Shown here: piece after piece, positions 33,988-42,352 of the stretch
Position numbering within the stretch: the stretch's first letter is position 1
How the letters are laid out: the number at the start of each line of letters is the position of its first letter
Assembly (NCBI GenBank): GCA_022823165.1
Contig: JAJDXR010000064.1
Coordinates: forward strand, 62,001 to 126,000
Source: Anaerolineae bacterium
GTDB taxonomy: Bacteria; Chloroflexota; Anaerolineae; Aggregatilineales; Phototrophicaceae
DNA length: 64,000 nt
Direction: 5' to 3'
Notes under the pieces: model-generated
The model's database searches: none
Told to the model about the DNA's origin: nothing
What the model saw: the letters and a program-made list of their open reading frames with translations, nothing else
Program-made: the position numbers and the translations under genes

Positions 33988-34746
33988 TTAGGTGTCTTTG
34001 TGCAAATAGCCGCCGTCCACGCGCAAGATGGCGCCGGTGATGTAATCAGCCGCATCGGAGCAGAGAAAGGCGACCGCTTTGCCGATATCCGCCGCTGTGC
34101 CCAAACGCCCCCAGGGCAAGTCGCGCCCTTGCGCCTCAATCATATCCGCGCCAAAGCTCTCGCGCTCGCCCGGCGTATCAATCCAGCCGGGTTCGATAAT
34201 GTTGACGTTGATCTTGTGCGGGACTAGCTCGCGCGCGATGGTCTTCGCCAGATGATTCAAACCGGCTTTCGCCGCATTGTAGGCGGCCGCATTTTGATAG
34301 GGCAGCTCGGCGTGTACGCTGGAAATGAAGACGATTTTTCCGCCGGATCCGCGCTGGACCATGTGGCGGGCGACCAATTGACTCAGGTGGAATCCCGCCA
34401 GCAGCGTGCCTTGAACCACCCGTTCAAAGGTTACCGGGTCAAATTCCAGGAAAGGACTGCGTACGCTGTAGGCCGGGTTGCTCACCAGGATGTCGATATG
34501 GTCGGCTACCTCCAAGGAACGCCTCAGCAAAAGTTCGCAGCCTTCGCGCGTGAAGACGTTTGCTTCAACCGCCCGCGCCTCGCCGCCCACTTTGCGGATC
34601 TGTGCCACGGTCGCTGCCAAATTCGGGCTGTTCGGCCGATCATTGACGATTACCTTGGCGCCGCCTTTTGCCAGCTCGATGGCGCAGCCCTTGCCGATAC
34701 CGCGCCCGCCGCCGGTGATCAGGGCTGTCTTGCCGCTCGGATTCAT
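33988..34746 (-). CDS. SDR family NAD(P)-dependent oxidoreductase
   Basis: A 252-residue short-chain dehydrogenase: TGGGRGIGKG, LVSNPAYS (in place of NNAG), FISSVHAE (Ser), YNAAKAGLNHLAK (Tyr/Lys) and VNIIEPGWIDTPG. The ATG at 34746 is chosen over 34770 because it has AGGGGAA upstream and forms an ATGA overlap with the Gfo/Idh stop. The substrate is probably a sugar or polyol. It is cotranscribed with the oxidoreductase upstream and the aldolase downstream. Confidence 0.9.
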   Translation of the reverse strand: MNPSGKTALITGGGRGIGKGCAIELAKGGAKVIVNDRPNSPNLAATVAQIRKVGGEARAVEANVFTREGCELLLRRSLEVADHIDILVSNPAYSVRSPFLEFDPVTFERVVQGTLLAGFHLSQLVARHMVQRGSGGKIVFISSVHAELPYQNAAAYNAAKAGLNHLAKTIARELVPHKINVNIIEPGWIDTPGERESFGADMIEAQGRDLPWGRLGTAADIGKAVAFLCSDAADYITGAILRVDGGYLHKDT

Positions 34747-35774
34747 ATTGGACTTCCCCTCATTCGCCAATCGTCGCCAATCGTTACCCGCTGTCCGCCG
34801 GCGCTACTCTGTTTCACTGCTTCCAGGCAATGCAGAATCTGAACGCCGTCGCCTAAGGGATGATACCACTCCTGTCGCGAATCAAGCGCTTTTAGAAATG
34901 CGCCGAATTCATCGATATAGGCTTGCTCGAAACTGTAGCCGGCCGGTGGCGGCGCCTGGTCGAATTGTCCGGTCGCGTTCAGATAGCGGCGGGCGCTGGC
35001 TTCAGGCAGCAGCTTGACTTCGATGACGCCGCGCGCGCTGACGATGCGATACTCATAAACCTGGCGGTCTTGCAGGAGATCAAGCTGCAGCGTGACAGCG
35101 ACGCCGCTAGCGGTTCGCGCCAGGATTTGCAGGTTGTCCGGCCCGTCGATTTCAAGCGCGCCGCTATGACGCGATTGCGCGTAGAGCTCGCGCGCCCGGG
35201 TTCCCAACAGCGTGTAGAGCGTACCCAGCTCTTGAGCGATGACGCCCATGACCTGTGTGTCGTCGTAGAAATCCTGATAGCGTTCCCAGGGATGCCAATT
35301 GGGCAGGTAGTTGCCAAAAGCCATCTGATATGTCAGCGGGGCGCCAAAGCTCTCGTCCAGCAGCCAGGCTTTTGCCTGCCGCATGGCGGCGTGGCAGGGA
35401 TTGTTGATGCCCAGCGCGGCGACCAGCCCGTGTTTGTCCACCAGCGTCAGCAATTCATCAGCGCCGTCCAGACTATCGGACAGGGCGATTTCGCAGAAGA
35501 AGTCTTTGCCGGCGCGGGCGGCTTCCAGGCAATAGCGCATGTGATGCCTGGTCGGCGTGGAGACGATGACCACATCGGGGTTCCAAGCCCAGCCGGCAGC
35601 CGGGTCTGCGAAACTCTCCACCGCGTAGCGTTCCCGGCTCTCCGCCCGGCGGTCGGCTCGCGGGTCTATCAAGCGAATGTCGCTCGCCGCCGCGCCATGC
35701 GCCAGCAGGCAGCGAATTCTGCGTTTGCCCATGGAGCCGCCGCCGATGATCAAGAAGCGCCTGTTATTTTTCAT
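34743..35774 (-). CDS. Gfo/Idh/MocA family oxidoreductase
   Basis: A 343-residue NAD(P)-dependent sugar dehydrogenase type. The N-terminal Rossmann motif is LIIGGGSMGKRRI, then VIVSTPTRHH, CEIALSDSLDGADEL (in place of the usual E-K-P) and a C-terminal alpha/beta domain with GVIEVKLLPEA. The E-K-P lysine is replaced (EIALS), so catalysis may differ from inositol dehydrogenase. The ATG at 35774 is favoured; an upstream GTG/ATG would place the start within the promoter zone. Confidence 0.82.
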   Translation of the reverse strand: MKNNRRFLIIGGGSMGKRRIRCLLAHGAAASDIRLIDPRADRRAESRERYAVESFADPAAGWAWNPDVVIVSTPTRHHMRYCLEAARAGKDFFCEIALSDSLDGADELLTLVDKHGLVAALGINNPCHAAMRQAKAWLLDESFGAPLTYQMAFGNYLPNWHPWERYQDFYDDTQVMGVIAQELGTLYTLLGTRARELYAQSRHSGALEIDGPDNLQILARTASGVAVTLQLDLLQDRQVYEYRIVSARGVIEVKLLPEASARRYLNATGQFDQAPPPAGYSFEQAYIDEFGAFLKALDSRQEWYHPLGDGVQILHCLEAVKQSSAGGQRVTIGDDWRMRGSPI

Positions 35775-35800
35775 CTCCGCCGCCTCGATCCACGCGGAAT

Positions 35801-35828
35801 TTGACAAAGCCCGAGCAAGCGCTATAAT
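35801..35828 (+). promoter_or_regulatory. predicted promoter of the GntR regulator
   Basis: TTGACA (35801-35806) and TATAAT (35823-35828), both perfect consensus, are separated by 16 bases. Transcription should start near 35835, just before the operator at 35847. The leader to the regulator start is about 150 bases. Confidence 0.75.
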
Positions 35829-35846
35829 CTAAGCGTACTCATGCGA

Positions 35847-35859
35847 CTGGTCTGACTAG
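35847..35859 (+). promoter_or_regulatory. FadR-type GntR operator
   Basis: CTGGTCTGACTAG is an imperfect palindrome matching the FadR-subfamily consensus TGGTCNGACCA at all but one position. It lies between two promoters that point at each other, so one bound dimer could repress both the regulator gene and the divergent dehydrogenase-aldolase operon. A wider pair CATG...CATG flanks it. Confidence 0.65.
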
Positions 35860-35871
35860 CTGACATGCGCT

Positions 35872-35899
35872 ATTATGTCTGCTTTGCGACAAATGTCAA
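35872..35899 (-). promoter_or_regulatory. predicted promoter of the Gfo/Idh-SDR-aldolase operon
   Basis: On the minus strand TTGACA (35899-35894) and CATAAT (35877-35872) are 16 bases apart. Its transcript would start near 35865 and run straight through the GntR operator. Confidence 0.7.
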
Positions 35900-35983
35900 T
35901 TTGCGCGGCTGCGGCTGACAGGCCAAACGCGCGGGCAGGCGCAGTTTTCCAAGCGGGAGTGATTTACGAGCGAATTCCGAAAG

Positions 35984-36757
35984 ATGCCGTCACTTATGGC
36001 AGAGCCGGGCATTGTCCTTAAGCAGCCGCGCAAGATCACGCTGGTCGCGTCGATCGTGGAGCAGTTGGTTGAGCTTATTCAGAGCGGCGCCCTGAAGCCG
36101 GGTGATAAATTGCCGTCGGAACGCCGGCTCATACAGATGCTGGGCGTGGGGCGGTCCTCAGTTCGCGAGGCGCTGCAGGGGCTGGTTATGATGGGCCTGG
36201 TAGAGGTGCGCCCGGGCCAGGGCAGCTATGTCAAGAGCAACTTGCACAGTTTTGTTCCGGATTTATCCAAGCCGGATCTGTCGGACAATTTGCTGCGGGA
36301 AATGCGTTTGCAGCTGATTGAAGCGCGGCGGGCGATCGAGGTTGCCATCAGCGGCCAGGCGGCGACCAGAGCAAGACCGCAGCAGCTTGAACAGTGGCGC
36401 GCCGCCTTTGACGACTATGCGCGCTACATTGATGACTTCAGCGACCCGCGTTACCTGGCCGCCCATGGCGATTTTCACCTGTCACTGGCCGACATGTCAC
36501 AGAATCCCTTTAATGTCATGTTGGTCAACGCCGCTATTCAGGCTGTGCCGCAGACACTGCGCGAGCGCGAATTTCGTTTTCCCAAGTCGATTGACTTGAG
36601 ACAGTTAAGGGAATCCCAGGTCAAGCTTCATCGCGACATTTTGGACGCCGTTACCAGCGGGCTTCGCGAAGCGGCGGAAGCCGCCATGCAAGCTCATATG
36701 GATTTTGAGCGCGACCTGGTCATAAAAGTGTATCCAGCGGCAGCTGACGAAGGCTGA
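35984..36757 (+). CDS. GntR family transcriptional regulator (FadR subfamily, FCD domain)
   Basis: A 257-residue repressor-type protein. The winged HTH covers about residues 15-85 (LPSERRLIQMLGVGRSSVREALQGLVMMGLVEVRPGQGSYV). The C-terminal FCD effector domain shows metal-site residues in HGDFHLSLADMSQNPFN, HRDILDAV and AHMDFER. FCD regulators commonly sense sugar acids or carboxylates. The operator at 35847 suggests that it controls itself and the divergent sugar-acid operon; the ABC importer 140 bases downstream may be a further target. Confidence 0.92.
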   Translation: MPSLMAEPGIVLKQPRKITLVASIVEQLVELIQSGALKPGDKLPSERRLIQMLGVGRSSVREALQGLVMMGLVEVRPGQGSYVKSNLHSFVPDLSKPDLSDNLLREMRLQLIEARRAIEVAISGQAATRARPQQLEQWRAAFDDYARYIDDFSDPRYLAAHGDFHLSLADMSQNPFNVMLVNAAIQAVPQTLREREFRFPKSIDLRQLRESQVKLHRDILDAVTSGLREAAEAAMQAHMDFERDLVIKVYPAAADEG

Positions 36758-36853
36758 GCCGAGCATCAGCTGTATCACTTGGATAGCGAGCGGATAAGCA
36801 GGGAGGTGACTAAAGGGGAAAATTAGCAGGCTGCAATACTTCAACCGTCATGA

Positions 36854-36873
36854 CGCAGCGCGTTTGCGCTGCG
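36854..36873 (+). other. hairpin in the leader of the sugar-binding-protein gene
   Basis: CGCAGCGC (36854-36861) and GCGCTGCG (36866-36873) form a perfect eight-bp stem with a four-base loop, 26 bases before the ATG. It could end the GntR transcript partially or shape the 5' leader. Confidence 0.45.
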
Positions 36874-36899
36874 CCAACAAATTATCAATGGGAGCTAAC

Positions 36900-38219
36900 A
36901 TGAAACAGCTACGACTTCTGATTCTGCTAGTCGCCGGGCTCGGCCTGCTTTTGGCGCCGGCGCAGGCGCAAGAGCCAGTCACGATCACTTATTGGACCGA
37001 TCCGGCGCTGGCGCAACCCGTCAGCCTGCCGCAATTCACCGAGTTGGCCGCCTTCGAGACCTGGCAGGCTGAACAGTTTATGGAAATGCATCCGCATGTC
37101 ACCGTCGAAGTGCGCGGCCTCGATTGGCCCGACCTCTCGACTGTCGTGCCGACCGCCTTGGCCGCCGGCGACCCGCCAGACATCCTCAAGGATTATCTGG
37201 GCCGCACGTCCGGCTACGGCGTTGAAGGGGTAACGGTCGATCTATACGGCTTGCTGCCGCAGGAAGAAATCGACGACTTGCTGCCGGGCTTGGTCGGCTT
37301 GTACACCATCGACGGCGCGCTGCACGCCATGCCGACCTACTTCTGGAATCACGCCATGATCGTCAACAAGGCGCTCTTTGATCAAGCAGGCCTGGGCGAC
37401 ATGATTCCGGTGGACGATCGCGACTGGACCCTGGACGAATTCCACGCCGCCGCCACAGCCATCAAGGAAGCCGGCATCGGCGTCGACTTCCCCTATACCT
37501 TGCAGGTGGCGTCGGAACAGGGCGATTATGACTTCCACGCCTTCATCTGGGGCGCTGGCGGCGAGATCTGGAATCCGGATTGCACGACCGGGTTTGATGA
37601 TCCCAAGACCCTGGCAGGCTTGGAATTTGTGAACATGCTCTATCAAGAAGGGCTGATCAATTCTGACGCCACGACCGCGGCCTACGCGGACCAGACCAAC
37701 AATCTCTTCACCGGCAAGAGCGCGATCATGGGTGGTGGCATGGGCGTACTCAACAATACCATCGGCAACGCCATCACCAACGGCGAGGTCACGGTTGAGA
37801 TGGACCCGGTTATTGTGACCTATCCGCATGCGGAAGGTGAAGTTTCCGGTTTGGGCGTTGGCCCCTCCGGTTTCGCCGTATTTGACAAGGGCCGCTCGGA
37901 TTACGAAATGGAATGGGTGATTGAATTCCTGCTCTTCCTGAATTCCACCGAGTCGCAAGTCACCTATACGCAGAACAACGCGCAATTCCCGGCGCGCGCC
38001 TCCGCCGGCGTTCCACTGGCGGACGACGAGAACTACGCGCTCACCCTGTCGCTGATTCAGGAGCGCGGCACCGAGAATCTGGGTTTGGCCTGCCCGGGCT
38101 TCTACGAAGTTCGCATTTCCCAGCCGCCGCACTGGCAAGCGATGTTCCTGGGCCAGGAGACGCCTGAGCAAGCGCTGCAGGCATTGGCTGACGAAGCGGC
38201 TTTCATCCTGGATATGTAA
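36900..38219 (+). CDS. CUT1-type sugar ABC transporter substrate-binding protein
   Basis: A 439-residue binding protein. The ATG at 36900 follows GGGAGC and begins the signal peptide (LRLLILLVAGLGLLLAPAQAQ|EP). ITYWTDPA, WQAEQFMEMHPHVTVEV and GDPPDILKDYLG are family-1 features, and FAVFDKGRSDYEMEWVIEFLLF is the C-terminal hinge block. There is no lipobox cysteine. Two permease genes follow. Its position downstream of the GntR gene suggests a sugar or sugar-acid ligand. Confidence 0.92.
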   Translation: MKQLRLLILLVAGLGLLLAPAQAQEPVTITYWTDPALAQPVSLPQFTELAAFETWQAEQFMEMHPHVTVEVRGLDWPDLSTVVPTALAAGDPPDILKDYLGRTSGYGVEGVTVDLYGLLPQEEIDDLLPGLVGLYTIDGALHAMPTYFWNHAMIVNKALFDQAGLGDMIPVDDRDWTLDEFHAAATAIKEAGIGVDFPYTLQVASEQGDYDFHAFIWGAGGEIWNPDCTTGFDDPKTLAGLEFVNMLYQEGLINSDATTAAYADQTNNLFTGKSAIMGGGMGVLNNTIGNAITNGEVTVEMDPVIVTYPHAEGEVSGLGVGPSGFAVFDKGRSDYEMEWVIEFLLFLNSTESQVTYTQNNAQFPARASAGVPLADDENYALTLSLIQERGTENLGLACPGFYEVRISQPPHWQAMFLGQETPEQALQALADEAAFILDM

Positions 38220-38237
38220 GCGCGCTACAGACAACGC

Positions 38238-38267
38238 GAAGGTATCCGGCGCCAGCCGGATACCTTC
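38238..38267 (+). other. strong hairpin after the binding-protein gene
   Basis: GAAGGTATCCGG (38238-38249) and CCGGATACCTTC (38256-38267) form a perfect 12-bp stem with a six-base loop, 19 bases after the stop. Only a weak T-run (AATTCTT) follows. It probably stabilises the binding-protein mRNA and reduces read-through into the permease genes. Confidence 0.65.
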
Positions 38268-38382
38268 AATTCTTGATCATAATGATGAGCGAGCCGGACC
38301 GCCGGATTATGGACACAATTAGCTGCCTTCAAGTTCCACATGTCGGGTCGAGGCGTCGCCGCAGCGTCCGCGAGATCATATC

Positions 38383-39294
38383 ATGTTAGCGAACTTCGGC
38401 AAGCGCGTCTGGGACGGCCGCTGGGCTTATATTTTTATAGCGCCGGCGATGATTCCTTTTGTTATTTTTACCGGCTACCCCTTGATACAAGGTTTGTTGC
38501 TGAGCTTCTACAAAGCGGGCGTCAATCGCGACAAATGGAGATATATCGGCCTCAAGAATTACAGCAATCTATTAACTCGAGATCCGGTCTTCCCGACCGC
38601 CATCAAGAATACCTTCCTGTTCGTGCTGGGCGTCGTGCCGGCGGCTATGATTATCTGCCTGTTTGTGGCGGTGCTGATCTACCCGCTCAGCCAGCGCCGG
38701 CAGAGTTTTTTCCGCGCCGCCTTTTATATGCCAGTGGTATCGGCCGGCGTCGTGCTGGCTATGGTCTGGGTGTATATCTACAGCCAGGAGTACGGCTTGC
38801 TCAATTACATTTTTGAATCGCTGGGCTTGCTTGATCTTTTGAATGGCGGCGAAAAAATCGGCTGGCTGGCGCAGACGGATACGGCCTTGCTGTCGCTGGC
38901 GATCGTCGTATTGAGTTGGAGCCTGGGGCAACCGCTGATCCTCTTCCTGGCCGGGCTGGGGGCGATACCGGACTCGCTATATGACGCGGCGAAGATCGAC
39001 GGCGCCAACTCCTGGCAGGCTTTCTGGAAGATCACCCTGCCGCTCTTGCGCCCGACCATGCTTTTTGTGCTGGTAGTCCTCACGATTGCCGTATTCCAGG
39101 TATTCGTCGTCGTCCAGTTGATGACCCTGGGCGGGCCGGCTAACGCCACGCAGACTATTGTTTTCCGCATCTGGGTGACAGGTATAGTCGGCGCGAAATT
39201 CGGTTATGCGTCGGCGATGGCTGTCATTCTGCTGGCGATAGTCAGCGTATTGGCGATCGCGCAATTCAAGCTCTTGGACCGGCAATTTACTTAA
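38383..39294 (+). CDS. CUT1-type sugar ABC transporter permease (UgpA/MalF-like)
   Basis: A 303-residue permease with six membrane segments. The start YIFIAPAMIPFVIFTGYPLIQGLLLSF is a MalF/UgpA hallmark, and the EAA motif is SLYDAAKIDGANSWQAFWKITLPLL. Its partner permease follows after 15 bases. No ATPase gene is linked. Confidence 0.93.
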   Translation: MLANFGKRVWDGRWAYIFIAPAMIPFVIFTGYPLIQGLLLSFYKAGVNRDKWRYIGLKNYSNLLTRDPVFPTAIKNTFLFVLGVVPAAMIICLFVAVLIYPLSQRRQSFFRAAFYMPVVSAGVVLAMVWVYIYSQEYGLLNYIFESLGLLDLLNGGEKIGWLAQTDTALLSLAIVVLSWSLGQPLILFLAGLGAIPDSLYDAAKIDGANSWQAFWKITLPLLRPTMLFVLVVLTIAVFQVFVVVQLMTLGGPANATQTIVFRIWVTGIVGAKFGYASAMAVILLAIVSVLAIAQFKLLDRQFT

Positions 39295-39309
39295 GCCTTC
39301 AAGCATTCG

Positions 39310-40230
39310 ATGGCAGATAAAGAGAGTCGCGTAATGGCGCAAAATACTTATAGCCCAGCCAAGAACTTGATGCCTGTGGACAGCAGTTTGCGCCGGCGCT
39401 ATTTCGTCGGCCGCTGGCTGCGTTATCTGGCGCTGGCGGTTGTGCTGGCATTAGCGCTGATTCTGCTGATTCCCATCGTCTGGATGTTGCTCGGCTCCTT
39501 CAAGATTCAGCGCGTCGCCCTGGCTTATCCGCCGGAGCTCATTCCCAGCAATCCGGTCCTGGATAATTGGGAGCGCTTGCTGATCAATCGTCCGTCCTTG
39601 CGCTGGATGCTCAATTCATTCGTCGTCGCCGGCGGCATCGCGTTTTTCGGCGTCATCACCAGCACCTGCGCCGGTTACGCCTTCGGCAAGAAGCAGTTCC
39701 CCGGCCGGACGATTTTCTTCTGGCTGATCCTGATGACGATGATGCTGCCGCGTCAGATTTATATGATTCCACTATTTGTATTGATGAAGAACTTTGGCTG
39801 GTTCAACAGCTATCAAGGCATGATCGCGCCCTACCTTGTCTATCCATTTGGCGTTTTTCTCATGCGGCAGTTTATGCAGTCGATACCTGACGAACTTTTG
39901 GAAGCCGGCAAGATGGACGGCGCCAGTGAAATACAGCTATTCAGGCATATCATCTTGCCGCTCAGCAAACCGGCTATCGGCGCCATCGCCATTTTCGCTT
40001 TTATGGCCGGCTGGAACGACTATCTATGGCAGTTGGTGATGGCGACTGACGAGCTTTGGCTGACCTTGCCAGTGGGCGTGGCCAAGCTGACCGCCTCGGG
40101 CGTAGGCAGCATTGACATTGGCGTTGGCATGGCCGGCGCGACCTTCGCCTTCATCCCCATGCTGCTGATATTCTTGCTGTTCCAGAATTATTTTATCAAA
40201 GGCATTACCGTCGGCGCGCTCAAAGGCTAG
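39310..40230 (+). CDS. CUT1-type sugar ABC transporter permease (UgpE/MalG-like)
   Basis: A 306-residue permease. The first membrane segment is ALAVVLALALILLIPIVWMLLGSFK, the EAA motif ELLEAGKMDGASEIQLFRHIILPLS, and the family ending QNYFIKGITVGALKG is intact. The start may be at 39310 or 39334 (a second ATG in the same frame). Confidence 0.93.
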   Translation: MADKESRVMAQNTYSPAKNLMPVDSSLRRRYFVGRWLRYLALAVVLALALILLIPIVWMLLGSFKIQRVALAYPPELIPSNPVLDNWERLLINRPSLRWMLNSFVVAGGIAFFGVITSTCAGYAFGKKQFPGRTIFFWLILMTMMLPRQIYMIPLFVLMKNFGWFNSYQGMIAPYLVYPFGVFLMRQFMQSIPDELLEAGKMDGASEIQLFRHIILPLSKPAIGAIAIFAFMAGWNDYLWQLVMATDELWLTLPVGVAKLTASGVGSIDIGVGMAGATFAFIPMLLIFLLFQNYFIKGITVGALKG

Positions 40231-40322
40231 GCGAATGACTGCGGACGCGCAATTCCCTGTATCGAGCGCCAGCGGACGATCGCCCGCCGAGACTGATATG
40301 GGCTTATTCAACTTGCACAGCC

Positions 40323-41141
40323 GTGAGCGAGCCATTGATGATTGTTTCTAACTTTGGCGCATCTTTCTTGAGTTTCCGCATTGATTGGAATCTGAAACAA
40401 AGCCTGACCTCATCTCACAAGCCGCCTTACACGCTGAATACCGCGCGGATTCAGATTGAATCCAGTTGCAAAATCAGCGATCGCGCGACCGGCGCCGCGC
40501 AGTCCTTCGTGCTCGGCGCCTCCTGCAAAACCGAATACGTCGGCGTCGAGCGCGACATGTGGACGCAGCCCAACGCCGATTTCTGCATTGTCTTGTCGGC
40601 GGATGACTTTCTGATACTTAAGAGTTGGGATCGCAACAACAAAGGCGTGATGCGTTACCCCGCGTCGCTGGGCGAGCAGCCCGAGCGCCAATCCGGCCGC
40701 GTCAGCGATACTTACGAGCGCGTTAGCATCAACTTGCGCTCCTGGCCGGCGCGTCAGCTGGATGGCGCCGCGGCGATCGTCAGGGCGACGCTGGCGGACG
40801 AGCTATTGATCGGGCGCTGCGCCTACTGCTTGCATGACCGCTTTGATATTGAGATTGACTTCCCGATCAAGACGATGAACGCTAATGAACGCGAATGGAT
40901 ATACCAGGCGGATACCGGACCTGTTTTATTCCCCGACTTGAGCGCGGATAGCCGCGACTGGATCGACAGCTTCCAGTTGGCTTATATCGCATTCAACCGC
41001 GAGGACTGGGCTGAATTCATCTTGCAGGCGCCGACGCCGCTGAGCGAGGGCGTCTCGGTCAACCATTATTCGCGCATAGCGCGGATGGAGACTCGAAACA
41101 CAGTCTACGCGGCGGCGAATGCGGGGACGGGCAGGGCATGA
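40323..41141 (+). CDS. protein of unknown function in a sugar-transport operon
   Basis: A 272-residue soluble protein that I do not recognise. It is rich in beta-strand pattern and aromatic residues (FCIVLSADDFLILKSWDR, GRCAYCLHDRFDIEIDFPI, DWAEFILQAPTPLSEG) and has no signal peptide or membrane segment. The start is either GTG 40323 or ATG 40338. It ends by overlapping the FAD oxidoreductase start (ATGA), so it is cotranslated with that gene and probably belongs to the catabolic pathway served by the importer upstream. Confidence 0.7.
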   Translation: MSEPLMIVSNFGASFLSFRIDWNLKQSLTSSHKPPYTLNTARIQIESSCKISDRATGAAQSFVLGASCKTEYVGVERDMWTQPNADFCIVLSADDFLILKSWDRNNKGVMRYPASLGEQPERQSGRVSDTYERVSINLRSWPARQLDGAAAIVRATLADELLIGRCAYCLHDRFDIEIDFPIKTMNANEREWIYQADTGPVLFPDLSADSRDWIDSFQLAYIAFNREDWAEFILQAPTPLSEGVSVNHYSRIARMETRNTVYAAANAGTGRA

Positions 41142-42337
41142 GCGGAACAACTGTCGTTGTTATCGGCGGCGGCGTCATCGGCTTGAGCGCGGCTTATCAC
41201 CTGGCGCGTCGCGGCGTCCAGGCCACCCTGCTGGAGAAGGGCGCGGTCGGCGTTGGCTCAAGCTCGCGCGCCGGCGGCATCATCACCGGTCACCTGTGGA
41301 GCAAAACCGGCCTTGAAGCGCGCAAGGTCAGCCTGCGAATATACCATGAGCTGTCTGAAGAACTTGGCGAATACGGCTATTGCTATCAGGCGGTCGGTTG
41401 CCTGAACTTGTTTTCGGGGGCCGCCTGGCCCGAATGCGAGAAATTGCTGCCGCTTTATGAAGCCTGCCACGTTCCTTACGAAATCCTCGCTGCTGACGAG
41501 ATTCGCCATCGCTGGCCGCTGCTGAGGCCTGAAGCTGACGCGCTTGGTTTGTTTGATCCGCTGGGCGGCTACAGCGAGCCCGATGAATACATCCCGGCGC
41601 TGGCGCGGAAGTGCCGCGACCTGGGGGTCGATATCCGTGAGGGGGCGCGCGTTTCCGGTATTGTTCAAGCCGGGGGCCGGCTGCGCGGCGTATGCGTCGA
41701 GGGCGAATTGCTGGAGGCGGAGCGGGTTGTCTGCACCGTGCATAGCTGGACCAATCAGCTGCTGGGGGAGGCGGGGCGGCCGCTGCCGATCAAATCGTTT
41801 GTCCACCAGCGTTATCTAACCGCGCCCTTGCCTGAAGCGCCAAACCTGCCGGCGCTGAACGCCAATCCCTATGCGGCCTATCTGCGCCCGGCGGCGGGCA
41901 ATCGCATTCTGGTCGGCGGCGAAACCGCTGATCGACCCGAGTTTGGAAGGCCGGCGCCCGGATTTAGCATGACCGGGCTGCGCGCGCCGGGCGGTTTCAG
42001 CGAGCGCCTGCGCGCCAATGCGCGGCCGCTGCTGCCCGCGCTTGAGCGCTATCGCTTTGAGGAGGAGCGGGTCGGGCTTATTTGCTTTACCATGGACGGC
42101 GAGCCGATACTGGGGGCTGTGCCGGAGATACCGGGGTTATTCGTTGGCGCCGCCTTTCACTCGGGCGGGTTCGCATATAATCCGGTTGCTGGCAAGCTGC
42201 TGGCCGAGCTGGCGACCGCTGGCGAAACCGAGCTGGATATCGCGGCTTTTTCGCCGGCTCGCTTCAGCCTGGCGGCGACCGACGCTTATTTGAGCAGCAA
42301 ACTGCGGCAGCGCGACGCGTTCTCGCGCCGGCATTAA
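41138..42337 (+). CDS. FAD-dependent oxidoreductase (DAO family)
   Basis: A 399-residue flavoenzyme of the D-amino-acid oxidase / sarcosine oxidase / glycine oxidase group. The dinucleotide-binding motif VIGGGVIGLSAAYHLARRG lies at the N-terminus and the C-terminal FAD block is GLICFTMDGEPILGAVPEIPGLFVGAAFHSGGF. It should oxidise a secondary or primary amine or hydroxy acid. Together with the D-threonine-aldolase-like enzyme two genes downstream this hints at D-amino- or hydroxy-amino-acid breakdown (inference). Confidence 0.9.
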   Translation: MSGTTVVVIGGGVIGLSAAYHLARRGVQATLLEKGAVGVGSSSRAGGIITGHLWSKTGLEARKVSLRIYHELSEELGEYGYCYQAVGCLNLFSGAAWPECEKLLPLYEACHVPYEILAADEIRHRWPLLRPEADALGLFDPLGGYSEPDEYIPALARKCRDLGVDIREGARVSGIVQAGGRLRGVCVEGELLEAERVVCTVHSWTNQLLGEAGRPLPIKSFVHQRYLTAPLPEAPNLPALNANPYAAYLRPAAGNRILVGGETADRPEFGRPAPGFSMTGLRAPGGFSERLRANARPLLPALERYRFEEERVGLICFTMDGEPILGAVPEIPGLFVGAAFHSGGFAYNPVAGKLLAELATAGETELDIAAFSPARFSLAATDAYLSSKLRQRDAFSRRH

Positions 42338-42352
42338 ATTGGAGAGCCATTC

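Noticed and set aside
36854..36873. Intrinsic terminator for the GntR gene
   Set aside because: The stem is good but no T-run follows and it lies in the leader of the next gene, so it is reported only as a hairpin.
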